Shown in pieces: positions 1-8,500 of a stretch of DNA of 42,562 nt. The notes below the pieces were generated by a model. The model saw nothing but the letters and a program-made list of their open reading frames with translations, made no database searches and had not been told where the DNA came from. The stretch comes from an uncultured Acidobacteriia bacterium (GTDB lineage Bacteria; Acidobacteriota; Terriglobia; Bryobacterales; Bryobacteraceae), in NCBI GenBank assembly GCA_903907865.1, contig CAIVPR010000131.1, positions 1 to 42,562 on the forward strand, in the 5' to 3' direction. The translations under genes were made by a program, and so were the position numbers. How positions within the stretch are numbered: the stretch's first letter is position 1; the number at the start of each line of letters is the position of its first letter.

Positions 1-425
1 GCGGGGTTGGTGATGAAGCCCTTGAAGGCGATGGAGTAAATGTCGTGGGGGTTGAGGGGATCGGGGGTTGGGGATGTGATGCCCGACTGCTTGAGGACGA
101 CGAGGGACATGCCGGCGGTTTCCATGGCGAGGGCGCGGCTGCGGCGCCACATGGAGATGAGCATGGTTTCGACGAGGTTGCACTCGTGCTCGTCGGTAGG
201 GTGGAAGGCGTGGATGAGGTTGGCGGAGAGCTGCATGAAGCAGTGCTCGTCCTCTCCCTCCATGAGGGTGAGCTTTGCGAGGCAGCCGTGGCGGATGGCA
301 TTCATGGCCGAAATGGATTTGCCTTCGGCGGTCTTGGGGCCACGGGATTTGGCTCCGTTGGCGCGGGAGGCCACGATCTGAGCTTCGGAACGGGGCCGGT
401 GGGTGTTTTGGGGCGTGGTTGTCAT
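1..425 (-). CDS. Acidobacterial '[11 protein letters not shown]' hypothetical protein, C-terminus beyond the window
   Basis: Read on the minus strand from ATG at 425, this frame stays open to the window edge (about 141 codons). It begins [11 protein letters not shown] and carries [19 protein letters not shown] near residue 20, then a MNAIRHG stretch and a helical region with [11 protein letters not shown]. The 'ANGAKSxGPKTxEGK...HG' signature is one I recall from abundant, uncharacterised proteins of Acidobacteria; no biochemical role is known to me. The Arg/Lys-rich N-terminus could bind nucleic acid, which is inference only. The gene runs divergently from hsdM, with about 207 bp between the starts. 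The end lies outside the window, so completeness cannot be judged. Confidence 0.75.
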   Translation of the reverse strand, partial: MTTTPQNTHRPRSEAQIVASRANGAKSRGPKTAEGKSISAMNAIRHGCLAKLTLMEGEDEHCFMQLSANLIHAFHPTDEHECNLVETMLISMWRRSRALAMETAGMSLVVLKQSGITSPTPDPLNPHDIYSIAFKGFITNP

Positions 426-632
426 CGCGGGGTTGATTGTAGCCTCGCGGGGCCGGGAAAACGAACTTTGGGGGCTTGGGGTGGCGGTTGTGGGAGGTGT
501 GCTTTGGGCTTTGATTTGTGGGTGTTAGGCAGGGTCTTCGATTTATTTTTGTGGCCGGTGACTGCGGGTCCAGGCATGGCCGAAAATTCTCAAGTGTGCC
601 CTGCTTCGGTGCCAAACCGACGGCGCGGTAAC

Positions 633-1703
633 ATGAAAGCCGACGTTCCGCCCGCTTCCATGAACCAGCAAGCCCTGTCCTCTTTGATTTGGTCCGTTGC
701 CGACCTGTTGCGCGGCGACTACAAGCAGTCCGAGTACGGCAAGGTGATTCTGCCGTTCACCGTTTTGCGGCGGCTGGATTGCGTGCTGGCTCCGACCAAG
801 GCCTCGGTGCTGGCCGAATTCGCTTTGCGGAAGCAGCAGGGGGTGGCTCCGGGGCCGTTCCTGCTGCGGAAGGCGAAGGAGTCGTTCTTCAACACGTCGG
901 CGCTGGACATGAAGACGCTGATGGGGGACCAGGACCATATCCGGGAGAACCTGTTCGCGTATCTGGAGGGATTTTCGCCCGAGGTCCGGGACATCTTCGA
1001 GCGCTTCGAGTTCCAAGGGCAGATTGACACGCTGGCCAAGCGCGGGTTGTTGTACCTGGTGACCGAGCGGTTCGCGAACGTGGATTTGCATCCCGACACG
1101 GTTTCCAACAGCCAGATGGGTCTGGTGTTCGAGGAACTGATCCGCAAGTTCGCGGAACTTTCCAACGAGACCGCCGGGGAACACTTCACTCCGCGCGAGG
1201 TGATCCGGCTGATGGTGAACCTGCTGTTCATCGAGGATGACGACGTGTTGGGGAAGCAGCACGTGGTGCGGACGATCTACGACCCGACGGCGGGCACGGG
1301 CGGCATGCTGTCTGTGGCTGGCGAATATCTGGCGGAGCACAACCCGCAGGCGCGACTGACGATGTTCGGGCAGGAGTTGAACGCCGAATCGTACGCGATT
1401 TGCAAGGCCGACATGCTAATCAAGGGGCAGGACGTGGCGAACATCGTGTTCGGGAACACGTTTTCCGAGGACGGGCACCCGCACCGGAAGTTCGACTACA
1501 TGCTTTCCAATCCTCCCTTCGGCGTGGAGTGGAAGAAGGTGGAGAAGGAGATCCGGAAGGAGCACGAGTCGAAGGGCTTCAATGGACGGTTCGGGCCGGG
1601 GCTGCCGAGGGTTTCGGACGGGTCGTTGTTGTTCCACGGCGATCCGGCTGTTGCGGAAGCGTCGGACGGCGTTAATTTCGGCGGCGGTGACGGGAAAGAT
1701 TGA
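633..1703 (+). pseudogene. hsdM: Type I restriction-modification N6-adenine methylase HsdM, C-terminally truncated
   Basis: The protein has the HsdM N-terminal helical domain ([20 protein letters not shown] near residue 15), the SAM-binding motif DPTAGTGG at about 217-224 and the catalytic NPPF at about 293-296. It then follows the family through [16 protein letters not shown] and abruptly changes to a low-complexity tail ending at 1703. HsdM proteins normally continue for about 150 further residues after 'SDGSLLF', so the 3' part has been deleted or replaced. No hsdS specificity gene lies nearby. The start could be ATG 633 or ATG 660; homology as I recall it begins at the MNQQALSS of the second, and neither has a clear ribosome-binding site. 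The frame is open further upstream to 45, but that part overlaps the divergent gene and is not HsdM-like. The product probably cannot methylate. Confidence 0.85.
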
Positions 1704-1770
1704 TGTGCGGGGGTTGGTGGCTGGGTAGGGGAGTGGGTGGGTGACGAACTTCCGGAATTGTGGCGGGGTC

Positions 1771-1786
1771 ATTGCAGAAATGCAAT
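1771..1786. promoter_or_regulatory. Perfect inverted repeat upstream of the toxin-antitoxin operon, candidate operator
   Basis: ATTGCA-GAAA-TGCAAT is a perfect 6 bp inverted repeat ending 12 bp before the toxin start codon at 1799. HigA-type antitoxins repress their own promoter through such palindromes, so this is the probable autoregulatory operator. That function is inferred from position and symmetry. A -10-like AATACT overlaps its right half (1784-1789). Confidence 0.5.
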
Positions 1787-1798
1787 ACTGTCGGGTAG

Positions 1799-2122
1799 AT
1801 GCCTTGGGTGGTGGAATTGCTGGACTCGCGTGTCCAGGAAGAGCTGGAGGCGCTGCCGGTCGATATGAGGGCCCGCTTTCAACGGATCGTGCAATTGATT
1901 CAGCACTGTGGTTTGGAGCGGATGCGGGAGCCGCATGTACGGCACCTCGAAGGCTCCCTTTGGGAGATTCGAATCACGGGGCGGGACGGTATCGCGAGGG
2001 CGGTGTACGTGACGGCGCCTGACCGACGGGTCGTGGTGGTGCGGGTATTTGTCAAGAAGACCCAGAAGACACCGAGGGCGGAGATCGAATTGGCCTTGGG
2101 CCGGGCAAAGGAGGTTGAGTGA
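1799..2122 (+). CDS. RelE/HigB-family toxin (phage Gp49-like), type II toxin-antitoxin
   Basis: A 107-residue protein with the layout of the Gp49/HigB branch of the RelE superfamily: an N-terminal MPWVVELLDSRVQEELEALP, a central HLEGSLWEIRI strand pair, then GIARAVYVTAPDRRVVVVRVFVKKTQKTP and a Lys/Glu-rich end. The conserved 'L.G.LWE.R....G..R..Y' and 'F.KK.QKTP' blocks are hallmarks of this family, whose members cleave ribosome-bound mRNA. The stop codon overlaps the start of the downstream antitoxin by 4 bp (GTGA), so the toxin comes first, which is the usual HigBA order. A palindromic candidate operator lies just upstream. No disruption is seen, so this pair may still be active although its neighbours are broken. 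Confidence 0.85.
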   Translation: MPWVVELLDSRVQEELEALPVDMRARFQRIVQLIQHCGLERMREPHVRHLEGSLWEIRITGRDGIARAVYVTAPDRRVVVVRVFVKKTQKTPRAEIELALGRAKEVE

Positions 2123-2424
2123 CGGGAAGAATTCCAGCGGGTGATTTGCATGCGAAATGGATGCAGGAGCCCGAATACAGAAGTGAGTATGCGGCGCTGG
2201 AGGAGGAGTTTTCGTTCGTTCAGACCTTGATTCAAGCGCGTACGCGGGCTGGTCTGACTCAGGAGCAGGTCGCGGAGCGGATGAAAACCACGCAAGCCGC
2301 AGTGGCAAGGCTGGAAAGGGGCGGTACCCGGCCTTCGACCCGGACGTTGGAGCGGTATGCGGCGGCGACTGGATCGAGACTGCGGATCAGCTTGGAGGCT
2401 GACTTGGGCCGGGTCCTGCCGTAG
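2119..2424 (+). CDS. HigA-like XRE-family antitoxin
   Basis: The start is GTG 2119, inside the toxin stop (GTGA overlap), giving 101 residues and implying translational coupling. The protein has a helical N-terminal arm that probably contacts the toxin, and a helix-turn-helix from about 57 to 90: RAGLTQEQVAERMKTTQAAV followed by ARLERGG and RPSTRTLERYAAATGSRL, a classic XRE signature. Antitoxins of this kind neutralise the upstream HigB-like toxin and repress the operon, probably at the inverted repeat at 1771-1786. Length and order match known HigBA modules. Confidence 0.85.
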   Translation: MTGRIPAGDLHAKWMQEPEYRSEYAALEEEFSFVQTLIQARTRAGLTQEQVAERMKTTQAAVARLERGGTRPSTRTLERYAAATGSRLRISLEADLGRVLP

Positions 2425-2540
2425 CCCCGGCGGAAGCCGCGACTCGTAGTGCTGCCGCTGATCCACCGTGTCGGGCTTGCACGGTATCGCCCCAAATGAC
2501 GGTGCTGGGCATATGATAAAGTCTTGCCGGACGATCTTGC

Positions 2541-3598
2541 ATGAGCACCGCACGTCACATGATCGCGTTGTTGCGGAGCCATGTGGATGGCGACGACGGG
2601 GAATTCCTGTCCGTCGCGATGCAGGCTGCGGCGCACGAGGCTCGGCTTGGGCATGCGTCGGTGGCCATGCAGCTCTACTTAAACAGCGCACGTCCAGCCG
2701 CGCCGGGCTGTTTCTGGTCCTTGTTAGACTTGCCCGCGCGGCTCGTGCGCTGAAGGATCTGATCGACGAGGCGAAGCGGCGGAATTCGGCGGTGGACAGC
2801 CGTCCGGGCCAGTTGATCGTTCTGGAGCCGTGCGGAGAACTGGCCAATCTCTTGTCGGTGCAGACGCCGACAGTCCACCTGGCTGACATGGCTTTGCCGG
2901 AAGTGCTGGCTGGCCGGTTGAACCGGGTCCTTTTGGAGCATCGGCAACAGAAGAGGCTGCGGGAACACGGGTTGAGCCCACGGAGGAAGATGCTGTTCAT
3001 CGGGCCTCCGGGAACGGGCAAGACCATGACAGCGTCGGCGCTGGCGGGTGAATTGAGATTGCCGCTGTTCACGATCCTGCTGGAAGGCCTGATCACGAAA
3101 TTCATGGGGGAGACGGCGGCCAAGCTGAAGGCTGTATTCGAGGCTATCCGGCAGACGCCGGGGGCTTACCTGTTTGACGAATTCGACGCGCTGGGGGCGC
3201 ATCGGACCCAGTCGAACGATGTGGGCGAAATCCGGCGGGTGTTGAATTCGTTCCTGCAACTGCTGGAGAAGGACGACTCGCGGAGCCTGATTGTGGCAGC
3301 GACCAATCACCCGGAATTGCTGGACCGGGCGTTGTTCCGTCGGTTCGACGATGTGGTGGAGTACCAGTTGCCGGACGCGGGAGTGGGTCGGGAGATCCTG
3401 GTGCGAAAGCTGGCGATGTTTGAGACCGGGGGAGTTGATTGGTTCGAGGTGTTGCCTCGGATTGCCGAGTTGAGCCATGCGGATTTGTCGAGGGTGGCGG
3501 AAGAGGCGGCCAAATTGGCGGTGCTGGATGGCTCGACGCGGGTTACGACCGAGGGGCTGGTTGCGGCGATTGGCGAGCGAAGGGCGGTGGCGCGGTAG
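2541..3598 (+). pseudogene. AAA+ ATPase gene interrupted by a 74 bp palindromic element
   Basis: The N-terminus reads MSTARHMIALLRSHVDGDDG and EFLSVAMQAAAHEARLGH from ATG 2541 in one frame, which then runs through a repeat and stops at 2751-2753. The rest of the protein (KDLIDEAKRR onward) continues in another frame to 3598. It holds Walker A GPPGTGKT (about 3005-3028), Walker B YLFDEFDAL, a sensor AATNHPELLDRALFRRFDD and an AAA lid. The shift is explained by roughly 77 bp of inserted sequence between 2676 and 2752, containing the element also found at 5085-5159. I recall this class of single-AAA protein beside subtilisin-like peptidases in restriction islands; no peptidase is present here. 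The long second frame could in principle be read from an internal start, making an N-terminally altered protein. Loss of function is likely but not proven. Confidence 0.75.
2681..2754. repeat. Small palindromic element, copy 1 (inside the ATPase gene)
   Basis: This 74 bp stretch matches 5085-5159 at about 90% identity. It has imperfect terminal inverted repeats: CAGCGCACG (2684-2692) plus AGCCGCGC (2696-2703) pair with GCGCGGCT (2736-2743) plus CGTGCGCTG (2744-2752), with a 3-base bulge on the left. An inner GGGC/GCCC pair extends the stem. It has no coding capacity, which fits a REP-like or MITE-like non-autonomous element. It splits the ATPase gene and changes its frame. Confidence 0.8.
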
Positions 3599-3715
3599 AT
3601 GGCGCTCTGTTGCAGCATCTCGAAGCCGGAGCCATGATCGGAACGACGATTGCGGGCGAGGGACGGCCATATGGGATGTGGCGTACCTTATTATGAAGAA
3701 GGAGAAACGCAGATC

Positions 3716-3925
3716 ATGGCCGTCATTACAGAAACGAAACCCAAGATCAGCGCCGCCGAGATGGAGCGCCGACGCCGCGCGTTGCGTCAGGCCGACGCCC
3801 ACAACCGCATTGAAGGCCAGTTTCCCAGCCCGCAGGGTACCGCGATCTTTGAGGCGTTCATTCGAGGCGACATCGAACGCGATCAAATCCTTCCACGCCT
3901 TCACGCGCTCTATCTCCAATCCTGA
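3716..3925 (+). CDS. VbhA-like antitoxin of a class I Fic toxin
   Basis: A 69-residue protein from ATG 3716, with AAGGAG about 10 bases upstream. It contains RRRRALRQADAHNRIEGQFP around residue 20 and ends in a helix, IFEAFIRGDIERDQILPRLHALY. VbhA-type antitoxins use an inhibitory helix with the motif [S/T]xxxE[G/N] to push a Glu into the Fic ATP pocket. Here the corresponding block is HNRIEG, so the Glu-Gly is kept but the Ser/Thr position is His. The Fic gene starts three bases after its stop codon, in the same reading frame. Role assignment rests on the motif and on this adjacency. Confidence 0.8.
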   Translation: MAVITETKPKISAAEMERRRRALRQADAHNRIEGQFPSPQGTAIFEAFIRGDIERDQILPRLHALYLQS

Positions 3926-3928
3926 TCC

Positions 3929-4843
3929 TTGCCCGGCTACACGCTACACGACGGGGTGACGCTCAAGAACAAGCTTGGCATCTCCACCCATGAGAACCTC
4001 GAAGCCGCTGAGACGGACTACGTCAGAAACCGCCTTTGGGACTTCGCGGCTGGACAGGGCCCCAAGGGCAAGTTCGATGCCCGGCACCTGAAAGCCATTC
4101 ACCGGCACCTGTTTCAGGACGTCTATGAATGGGCCGGTAACACGCGGGACGAGCGCGTACGGTTGTCGGACGGCACAATCGCCACGGAGCCGGTCTTGCG
4201 GAAGATCGACGGCAAGCCTTTCATAGATGGCCCACTCATTGCCGAGGGTCTCGACCGTATCGGGCGGGAGTTGGCAGGGGTGGACTGTTTGCGCGGCCTC
4301 ATGCGGGAAGAATTCGCGAACCGCGCCGCCGATGTGATGGTCGAGCTCAACGCCGTGCATCCGTTCCGCGAAGGCAACGGGCGAACGCAGCGCGTTTTCA
4401 TGGAGACGCTGGCACAGGAGGCCGGACACCAGCTTGATTTTTCCGTGGTGAGCCGTGAGCGCATGATACAAGCGAGCATTGCCGGGAACGAGCACTGCGA
4501 CCCGATGATGATGCGGCGCCTCTTCACGGAGATCAGCGACCCGGAGCGGGTGGCCGCGCTGGACAAGGCCATCCGGGCTTTGGAGCAGCACAGGTTTCCG
4601 TGGAACGACCGCTACATCGCGACGGCGGAGCCGGGCCACAAGGTCGAGGTCAGGTTGGCCGGAGTTGCGGGGGAGCAATTCATGGCCCGGACGCAAACGG
4701 CGATCCTGATTGGGCAGTCGAGGGACCTGCCTGAGCCGCGACCGGCGAAAGGACAGGAATTCATGCTTGCCCCTTCCGGGTGGGGCCAGCATAAAGTGGA
4801 CTGGGAGCGGCATCTGGCGGACGATGATTCAGGCGTCTGCTGA
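3929..4843 (+). CDS. Fic-family AMP-transferase toxin (VbhT-like)
   Basis: A 304-residue protein read from TTG 3929, the first possible start after the antitoxin stop TGA at 3923-3925. The Fic core holds HPFREGNGRTQR at about 144-155, matching HxFx[D/E]GNGRxxR. The His is the catalytic base, and the acidic residue and Arg bind Mg-ATP. The upstream flap region (DGTIATEP) is also present. Fic toxins AMPylate targets such as DNA gyrase and topoisomerase IV. The N-terminal PGYTLHDGVTLKNKLG is typical of VbhT relatives. The C-terminal 100 residues (to APSGWGQHKVDW) are not a recognised BID secretion domain, so I read it as a chromosomal toxin. The gene appears intact. The start is unusual but leaves only a one-codon gap from the antitoxin, suggesting termination-reinitiation. 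Confidence 0.85.
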   Translation: MPGYTLHDGVTLKNKLGISTHENLEAAETDYVRNRLWDFAAGQGPKGKFDARHLKAIHRHLFQDVYEWAGNTRDERVRLSDGTIATEPVLRKIDGKPFIDGPLIAEGLDRIGRELAGVDCLRGLMREEFANRAADVMVELNAVHPFREGNGRTQRVFMETLAQEAGHQLDFSVVSRERMIQASIAGNEHCDPMMMRRLFTEISDPERVAALDKAIRALEQHRFPWNDRYIATAEPGHKVEVRLAGVAGEQFMARTQTAILIGQSRDLPEPRPAKGQEFMLAPSGWGQHKVDWERHLADDDSGVC

Positions 4844-4865
4844 CAGAACTTCGTGAGCGACGGCA

Positions 4866-4928
4866 TTGGTCGACTGGACAGGGCGGGAGTGGCGACGGCG
4901 CATCAGGTCGTCCCGTGCCCTTCCGATC
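4866..4928 (+). pseudogene. Possible relic of a REP-associated (Y1) transposase C-terminus
   Basis: The frame reads LVDWTGREWRRRIRSSRALP before drifting into unrelated sequence. From memory, the C-terminal region of many IS200-like, REP-associated tyrosine transposases contains 'LVDWTGRxxRxxKRGxIP'. The match is only about 20 residues, so this may be coincidence. It matters because a palindromic element that could be such an enzyme's substrate lies 160 bp away. Confidence 0.3.
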
Positions 4929-5084
4929 AAGGCGGATAGTTTTTGTGAAATGTCCCCGCCCCACCTCCCGGACCGGTTCGTGATCTGCGAGCGGACTACC
5001 TGTATCAGTCCGGCGTCACTGCCTGGTTTTTCGGAGGAGTGTACCAATAACCTGCGCCTTGTGGCGCATGAGGAGGCTCTTCAG

Positions 5085-5159
5085 AAACAGCGCACGCCCA
5101 GCCGCGCCGAAGGTGTTTCTGGACCTTGTTAGCCGTGCCCGCGCGGCTCGTGCGCTGAA
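5085..5159. repeat. Small palindromic element, copy 2 (intergenic)
   Basis: This 75 bp stretch runs from AAACAGCGCACG to GTGCGCTGAA and matches 2681-2754 with about 8-9 differences. The outer arms CAGCGCACG and CGTGCGCTG and the second arms AGCCGCGC/GCGCGGCT are fully conserved between copies, while the loop varies. That pattern suggests selection or recent spread of a hairpin-forming element. It sits about 100 bp upstream of hsdR. Confidence 0.8.
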
Positions 5160-5260
5160 AGCCACCTCGCAGCCTGGAAAGGGCTGCCCCACACAAGATC
5201 GGTGCAGCTTGCAAAGATGTGGACACGGGTAGGCGGATGGTTGTTGAGAGAATGGCTGGG

Positions 5261-8200
5261 ATGAGCACCCTGCACCGGGAAATCCATTTTGAAGACGAGA
5301 TTTGCGGTCATTTGGCTGGGCATGGGTGGCTTTATGTGCCGGGGGACTCTGCCGGGTATGACCGGGAAGCGGCGCTGTTTCCGACGGACGTGGTGGCTTG
5401 GCTGGAGGAGACGCAGCGGGCGGCATGGCAGACGCTGGTGAAGAACCATGGCGCTCGATCGGGCGAGGTGGTGCTGCGGCGGCTGCGGGAGGCGCTCAAC
5501 CAGCGGGGGACGCTGGATGTGTTGCGGCACGGGATCGAGCTTGTCGGGTTGCGGCAACCGCTGGCGATGGCGCAGTTCCAGCCCGCGCTGGCGATGAACG
5601 CCGAACTGCTCGCGAAATACCGGGCCAACCGCCTGCGGGTGGTGCGGCAGGTGCGGTATTCGCTGCACAATGAGTACGCGCTGGACTTGGTGTTCTTCCT
5701 GAACGGGATTCCGGTGGCGACGTGCGAGTTGAAGAGCGACTTCACGCAGTCGGTGGCGGACGCGGTGGACCAGTACCGGTTCGACCGCGACCCGAAGCCG
5801 AAGGGGCAGTCGGCCGCGGAGCCGCTGCTGGGGTTTCCACACGGCGCGCTGGTGCACTTCGCGGTGAGCAATTCGGAAGCCATGATGGCGACACAGTTGA
5901 AGGGGACCGAGACGCGGTTCTTGCCCTTCAATCGGGGCGACCACGGGGCGGCGGGGAATCCGGTGGACGCGAGGGGCGGGCATCGTACGGCGTATCTGTG
6001 GGAAGAGGTTTGGGCGCGGTCCAGCTGGCTGGAGATTCTGGGCCGGTACATGGTGACGCAGAAGGACCAGCGGAAGCAGATCACAAAGATCATCTTTCCC
6101 CGGTACCACCAGTTGGACGCGACCCGGAAGCTGCTGGCGGCGGTGCTGGCGGAGGGGGTCGGAGGGAAGTACCTGATCCAGCATTCGGCGGGGTTGGGGA
6201 AGACGAATTCGATTGCGTGGTCGGCGCATTTCCTGGCGGACCTGCATACGGCGAACCACGAGAAGCTGTTCGACACGGTGCTGGTGGTGAGCGACCGGAC
6301 GGTGCTTGATTCGCAGTTGCAGGAGGCGATTTTCGACTTTAGCCGGACGGCGGGGGTGGTGGCGACGATCCAAGGGGAGTCGGCCAGGAAGAGCGGGGAA
6401 TTGGCGGAGGCGCTGGCGGACGGGAAGAAGATTGTGGTCTGCACGATCCAGACCTTTCCGTTCGCGCTGAAGGCCGTGCAGGAGCTGGCGGCGACGCAGG
6501 GGAAAAGGTTCGCGGTGATCGCGGACGAGGCGCATTCGTCGCAGACGGGGGAGGCGGCGGCGAAGTTGAAGACGCTGCTGTCTTCTTTGGAAGTCGCGCC
6601 CGACCTCGCCGCCGAACGCGGCAAAGAGGCGGTGAGTTCCTGTTCCACTTCTGCCGCGTGCGGCGGCGCGGGCGCTTTTGAAGAATTGAAGGACTTGGCG
6701 GACGGCGGGGAGGTGGGGACGGAGGACATTCTGGCGGCGCAGATGTCGGCTCGCGCTGCTCAGAAGGGAATCACCTACGTGGCGTTCACGGCGACGCCGA
6801 AGGCCAAGACGCTGGAACTGTTCGGGCGTCGTCCGGACCCGGAGGCTCCGGCGGGTCCGGGAAACTTGCCCGCGCCGTTCCACGTGTATTCGATGCGGCA
6901 GGCGATCGAGGAGGGGTTCATCCTGGATGTGCTGCGGAACTACACGCCCTACAAGTTGGCTTTCCGGCTGGCATACGGCGGGCGGGAGGTGGACGAGGAG
7001 GAGGTGGAGCGGTCGGCGGCGCTGAAGAAGATCCTGCAGTGGGTGCGGCTGCATCCGTACAACATTTCGGAAAAGGTGCGGGTGGTGGTGGAGCACTTCA
7101 GGGAGAAGGTGGCCCCGCTGCTTGGCGGTCGGGCAAAGGCGATGGTGGTGGTGGCGAGCCGGGTGGAGGCGGTGCGGTGGCAACTGGCGATTGACAAGTA
7201 CATACGGGAGCAGGGTACAAGTTCGCAACGCTGGTAGCGTTTTCCGGGGAGGTGAAGGACGAGGAGTCGGGGCCGGAGGCGTTCTCGGAGACGAGCCGCA
7301 CGATGAATCCGAATCTGCGGGGTCGCGACATCAGGGAAGCGTTCGACACGGACGAGTATCAGATCTTGCTGGTTGCGAACAAGTTCCAAACGGGGTTCGA
7401 CCAGCCGCTGCTGTGCGGGATGTATGTGGACAAGCGGTTGGCAGGGATCACGGCGGTGCAGACCCTGTCTCGGTTGAACCGGGCGTACGACGCGCCGGGG
7501 GTGAGGAAGGACACGACGTACGTGGTGGATTTCCGGAACGATCCGGCGGAGATCCTGAAGGCGTTCCAGACCTACTACGAGACGGCGGCGCTGGAAAATG
7601 TGACGGATCCGAACATCGTGTTCGATTTGCGGATGAAGCTGGATTCGACCGGGCACTACGACGAGTTCGAGGTGGACCGCGTGGTGGAGGTGGTGATGGA
7701 TGCGGGCTCACGGCAGGGCGACCTGGTGAGAGCCTTGGAACCGGTGGCGTCGCGGTTGTTGCGGCGGTATCGGGAGGCGCTTGATCGGTATCGGGTGGCG
7801 AAGGCGCGGGAGGAATCCAAAGGGGCCGAGGAAGCTCATGCCGAGATGGAGTTGCTCGAGCTGTTCAAGGGCGACATGGGGGCGTTCTTGAGGGTGTATG
7901 CATTCCTGTCGCAGATCTTCGATTACGGGAACACGGCTATCGAAAAACGGTTTGTGTTCTACAAGCGACTGCTGCCGTTGCTGGAGTTCGGCAGGGAGCG
8001 GGAGGGGATCGACCTTTCTAAGGTGTTGTTGACGCACCACAATTTGCGTAACCAGGGTCGGAGGGATGTGGGGTTGGCGGCGGGGGAGGGTCCGGCGTTG
8101 AAGCCGATGACTGAGGTGGGCGGCGGGTCGGTGCAGGAGAAGGAGAGGGCGCTGCTGGCGGAGATTATTGGGCGCGTGAACGGGTTGTTCGAGGGGGAGT

Positions 8201-8484
8201 TGACGGACGACGACCGGCTGGTTTATGTGAACAACGTGATCAAGGGGAAGCTGTTGGAGTCATTGGTGCTGGCGCAACAGGCGGTGAACAACACGAAGGA
8301 ACAGTTTGCGAATTCGCCGGACTTGTCGGCGGAGTTGTTGAACGCGATCATGGACGCGTTGGCGGCGCATAGCACGATGAGCCGGCAGGCGCTGGAATCG
8401 GAGCGGGTGCGGTCGGGGCTGCGGGAGATCTTGTTGGGGCCGGGGAAGTTGTGGGAGGCGCTGCGGGAGAGGGCGGCCGCGTAA
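5261..8484 (+). pseudogene. hsdR: Type I restriction enzyme HsdR, one-base frameshift and an in-frame insert
   Basis: From ATG 5261 (MSTLHREIHFEDEICGHLAG) the first frame covers the PD-(D/E)xK nuclease (LDLVFFLNGIPVATCELK, Asp about 142, Glu 156, Lys 158), Walker A SAGLGKTNS (about 310), DRTVLDSQLQ and the DEAH-type DEAHSSQTG (about 422). It ends prematurely at 7237. The family sequence resumes one frame over (YKFATLVAFSGEVKDEESG) and continues through FQTGFDQPLL and LSRLNRAYDAPG to 8484. A single missing base near 7213-7215, in GCAGGGTAC, accounts for the break. Without it the protein would be about 1075 residues, normal for HsdR. About 28 extra residues (6596-6675) come from a palindrome inserted in frame. 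A translocating endonuclease of this type needs HsdM and HsdS, which are broken and absent here. Confidence 0.85.
6596..6675. repeat. 80 bp palindromic element inserted in frame within hsdR
   Basis: Left arm GCGCCCG (6596-6602), CGCCGCCG (6607-6614) and CGCGGCA (6617-6623) pairs with TGCCGCG (6652-6658), CGGCGGCG (6661-6668) and CGGGCGC (6669-6675), leaving a loop of about 28 bases. The encoded residues (DLAAERGKEAVSSCSTSAAC and on) do not look like HsdR and separate two family blocks, TLLSS and EELKDLADGGEV. Outer TTCTT/AAGAA bases also pair. This resembles the in-gene palindromic elements known from Rickettsia, but its sequence is unrelated to the 74-75 bp element in this window. Confidence 0.7.
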
Positions 8485-8500
8485 GGGATTGCGTCGATGA

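Larger units (their letters stand above)
4844..5260. other. Intergenic stretch between Fic and hsdR with relic and repeat
   Basis: I find no intact gene in these 417 bp. It contains a short peptide relic at 4866-4928, a small GCGCC...GGCGC hairpin near 5054-5066 and the second copy of the palindromic element at 5085-5159. In most type I loci hsdS would be expected near hsdR or hsdM, and nothing resembling it is visible here. No convincing promoter for hsdR was seen. Confidence 0.6.

Noticed and set aside
45-632. The hsdM frame is open upstream to 45 and could give a 552-residue protein
   Set aside because: The extra 196 codons overlap a better-supported minus-strand gene, are low in complexity, and are not HsdM-like.
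5129-7228. Long antisense frame over hsdR
   Set aside because: The translation is Arg/His/Pro-rich and has no recognisable domain, while the plus strand encodes clear HsdR motifs.
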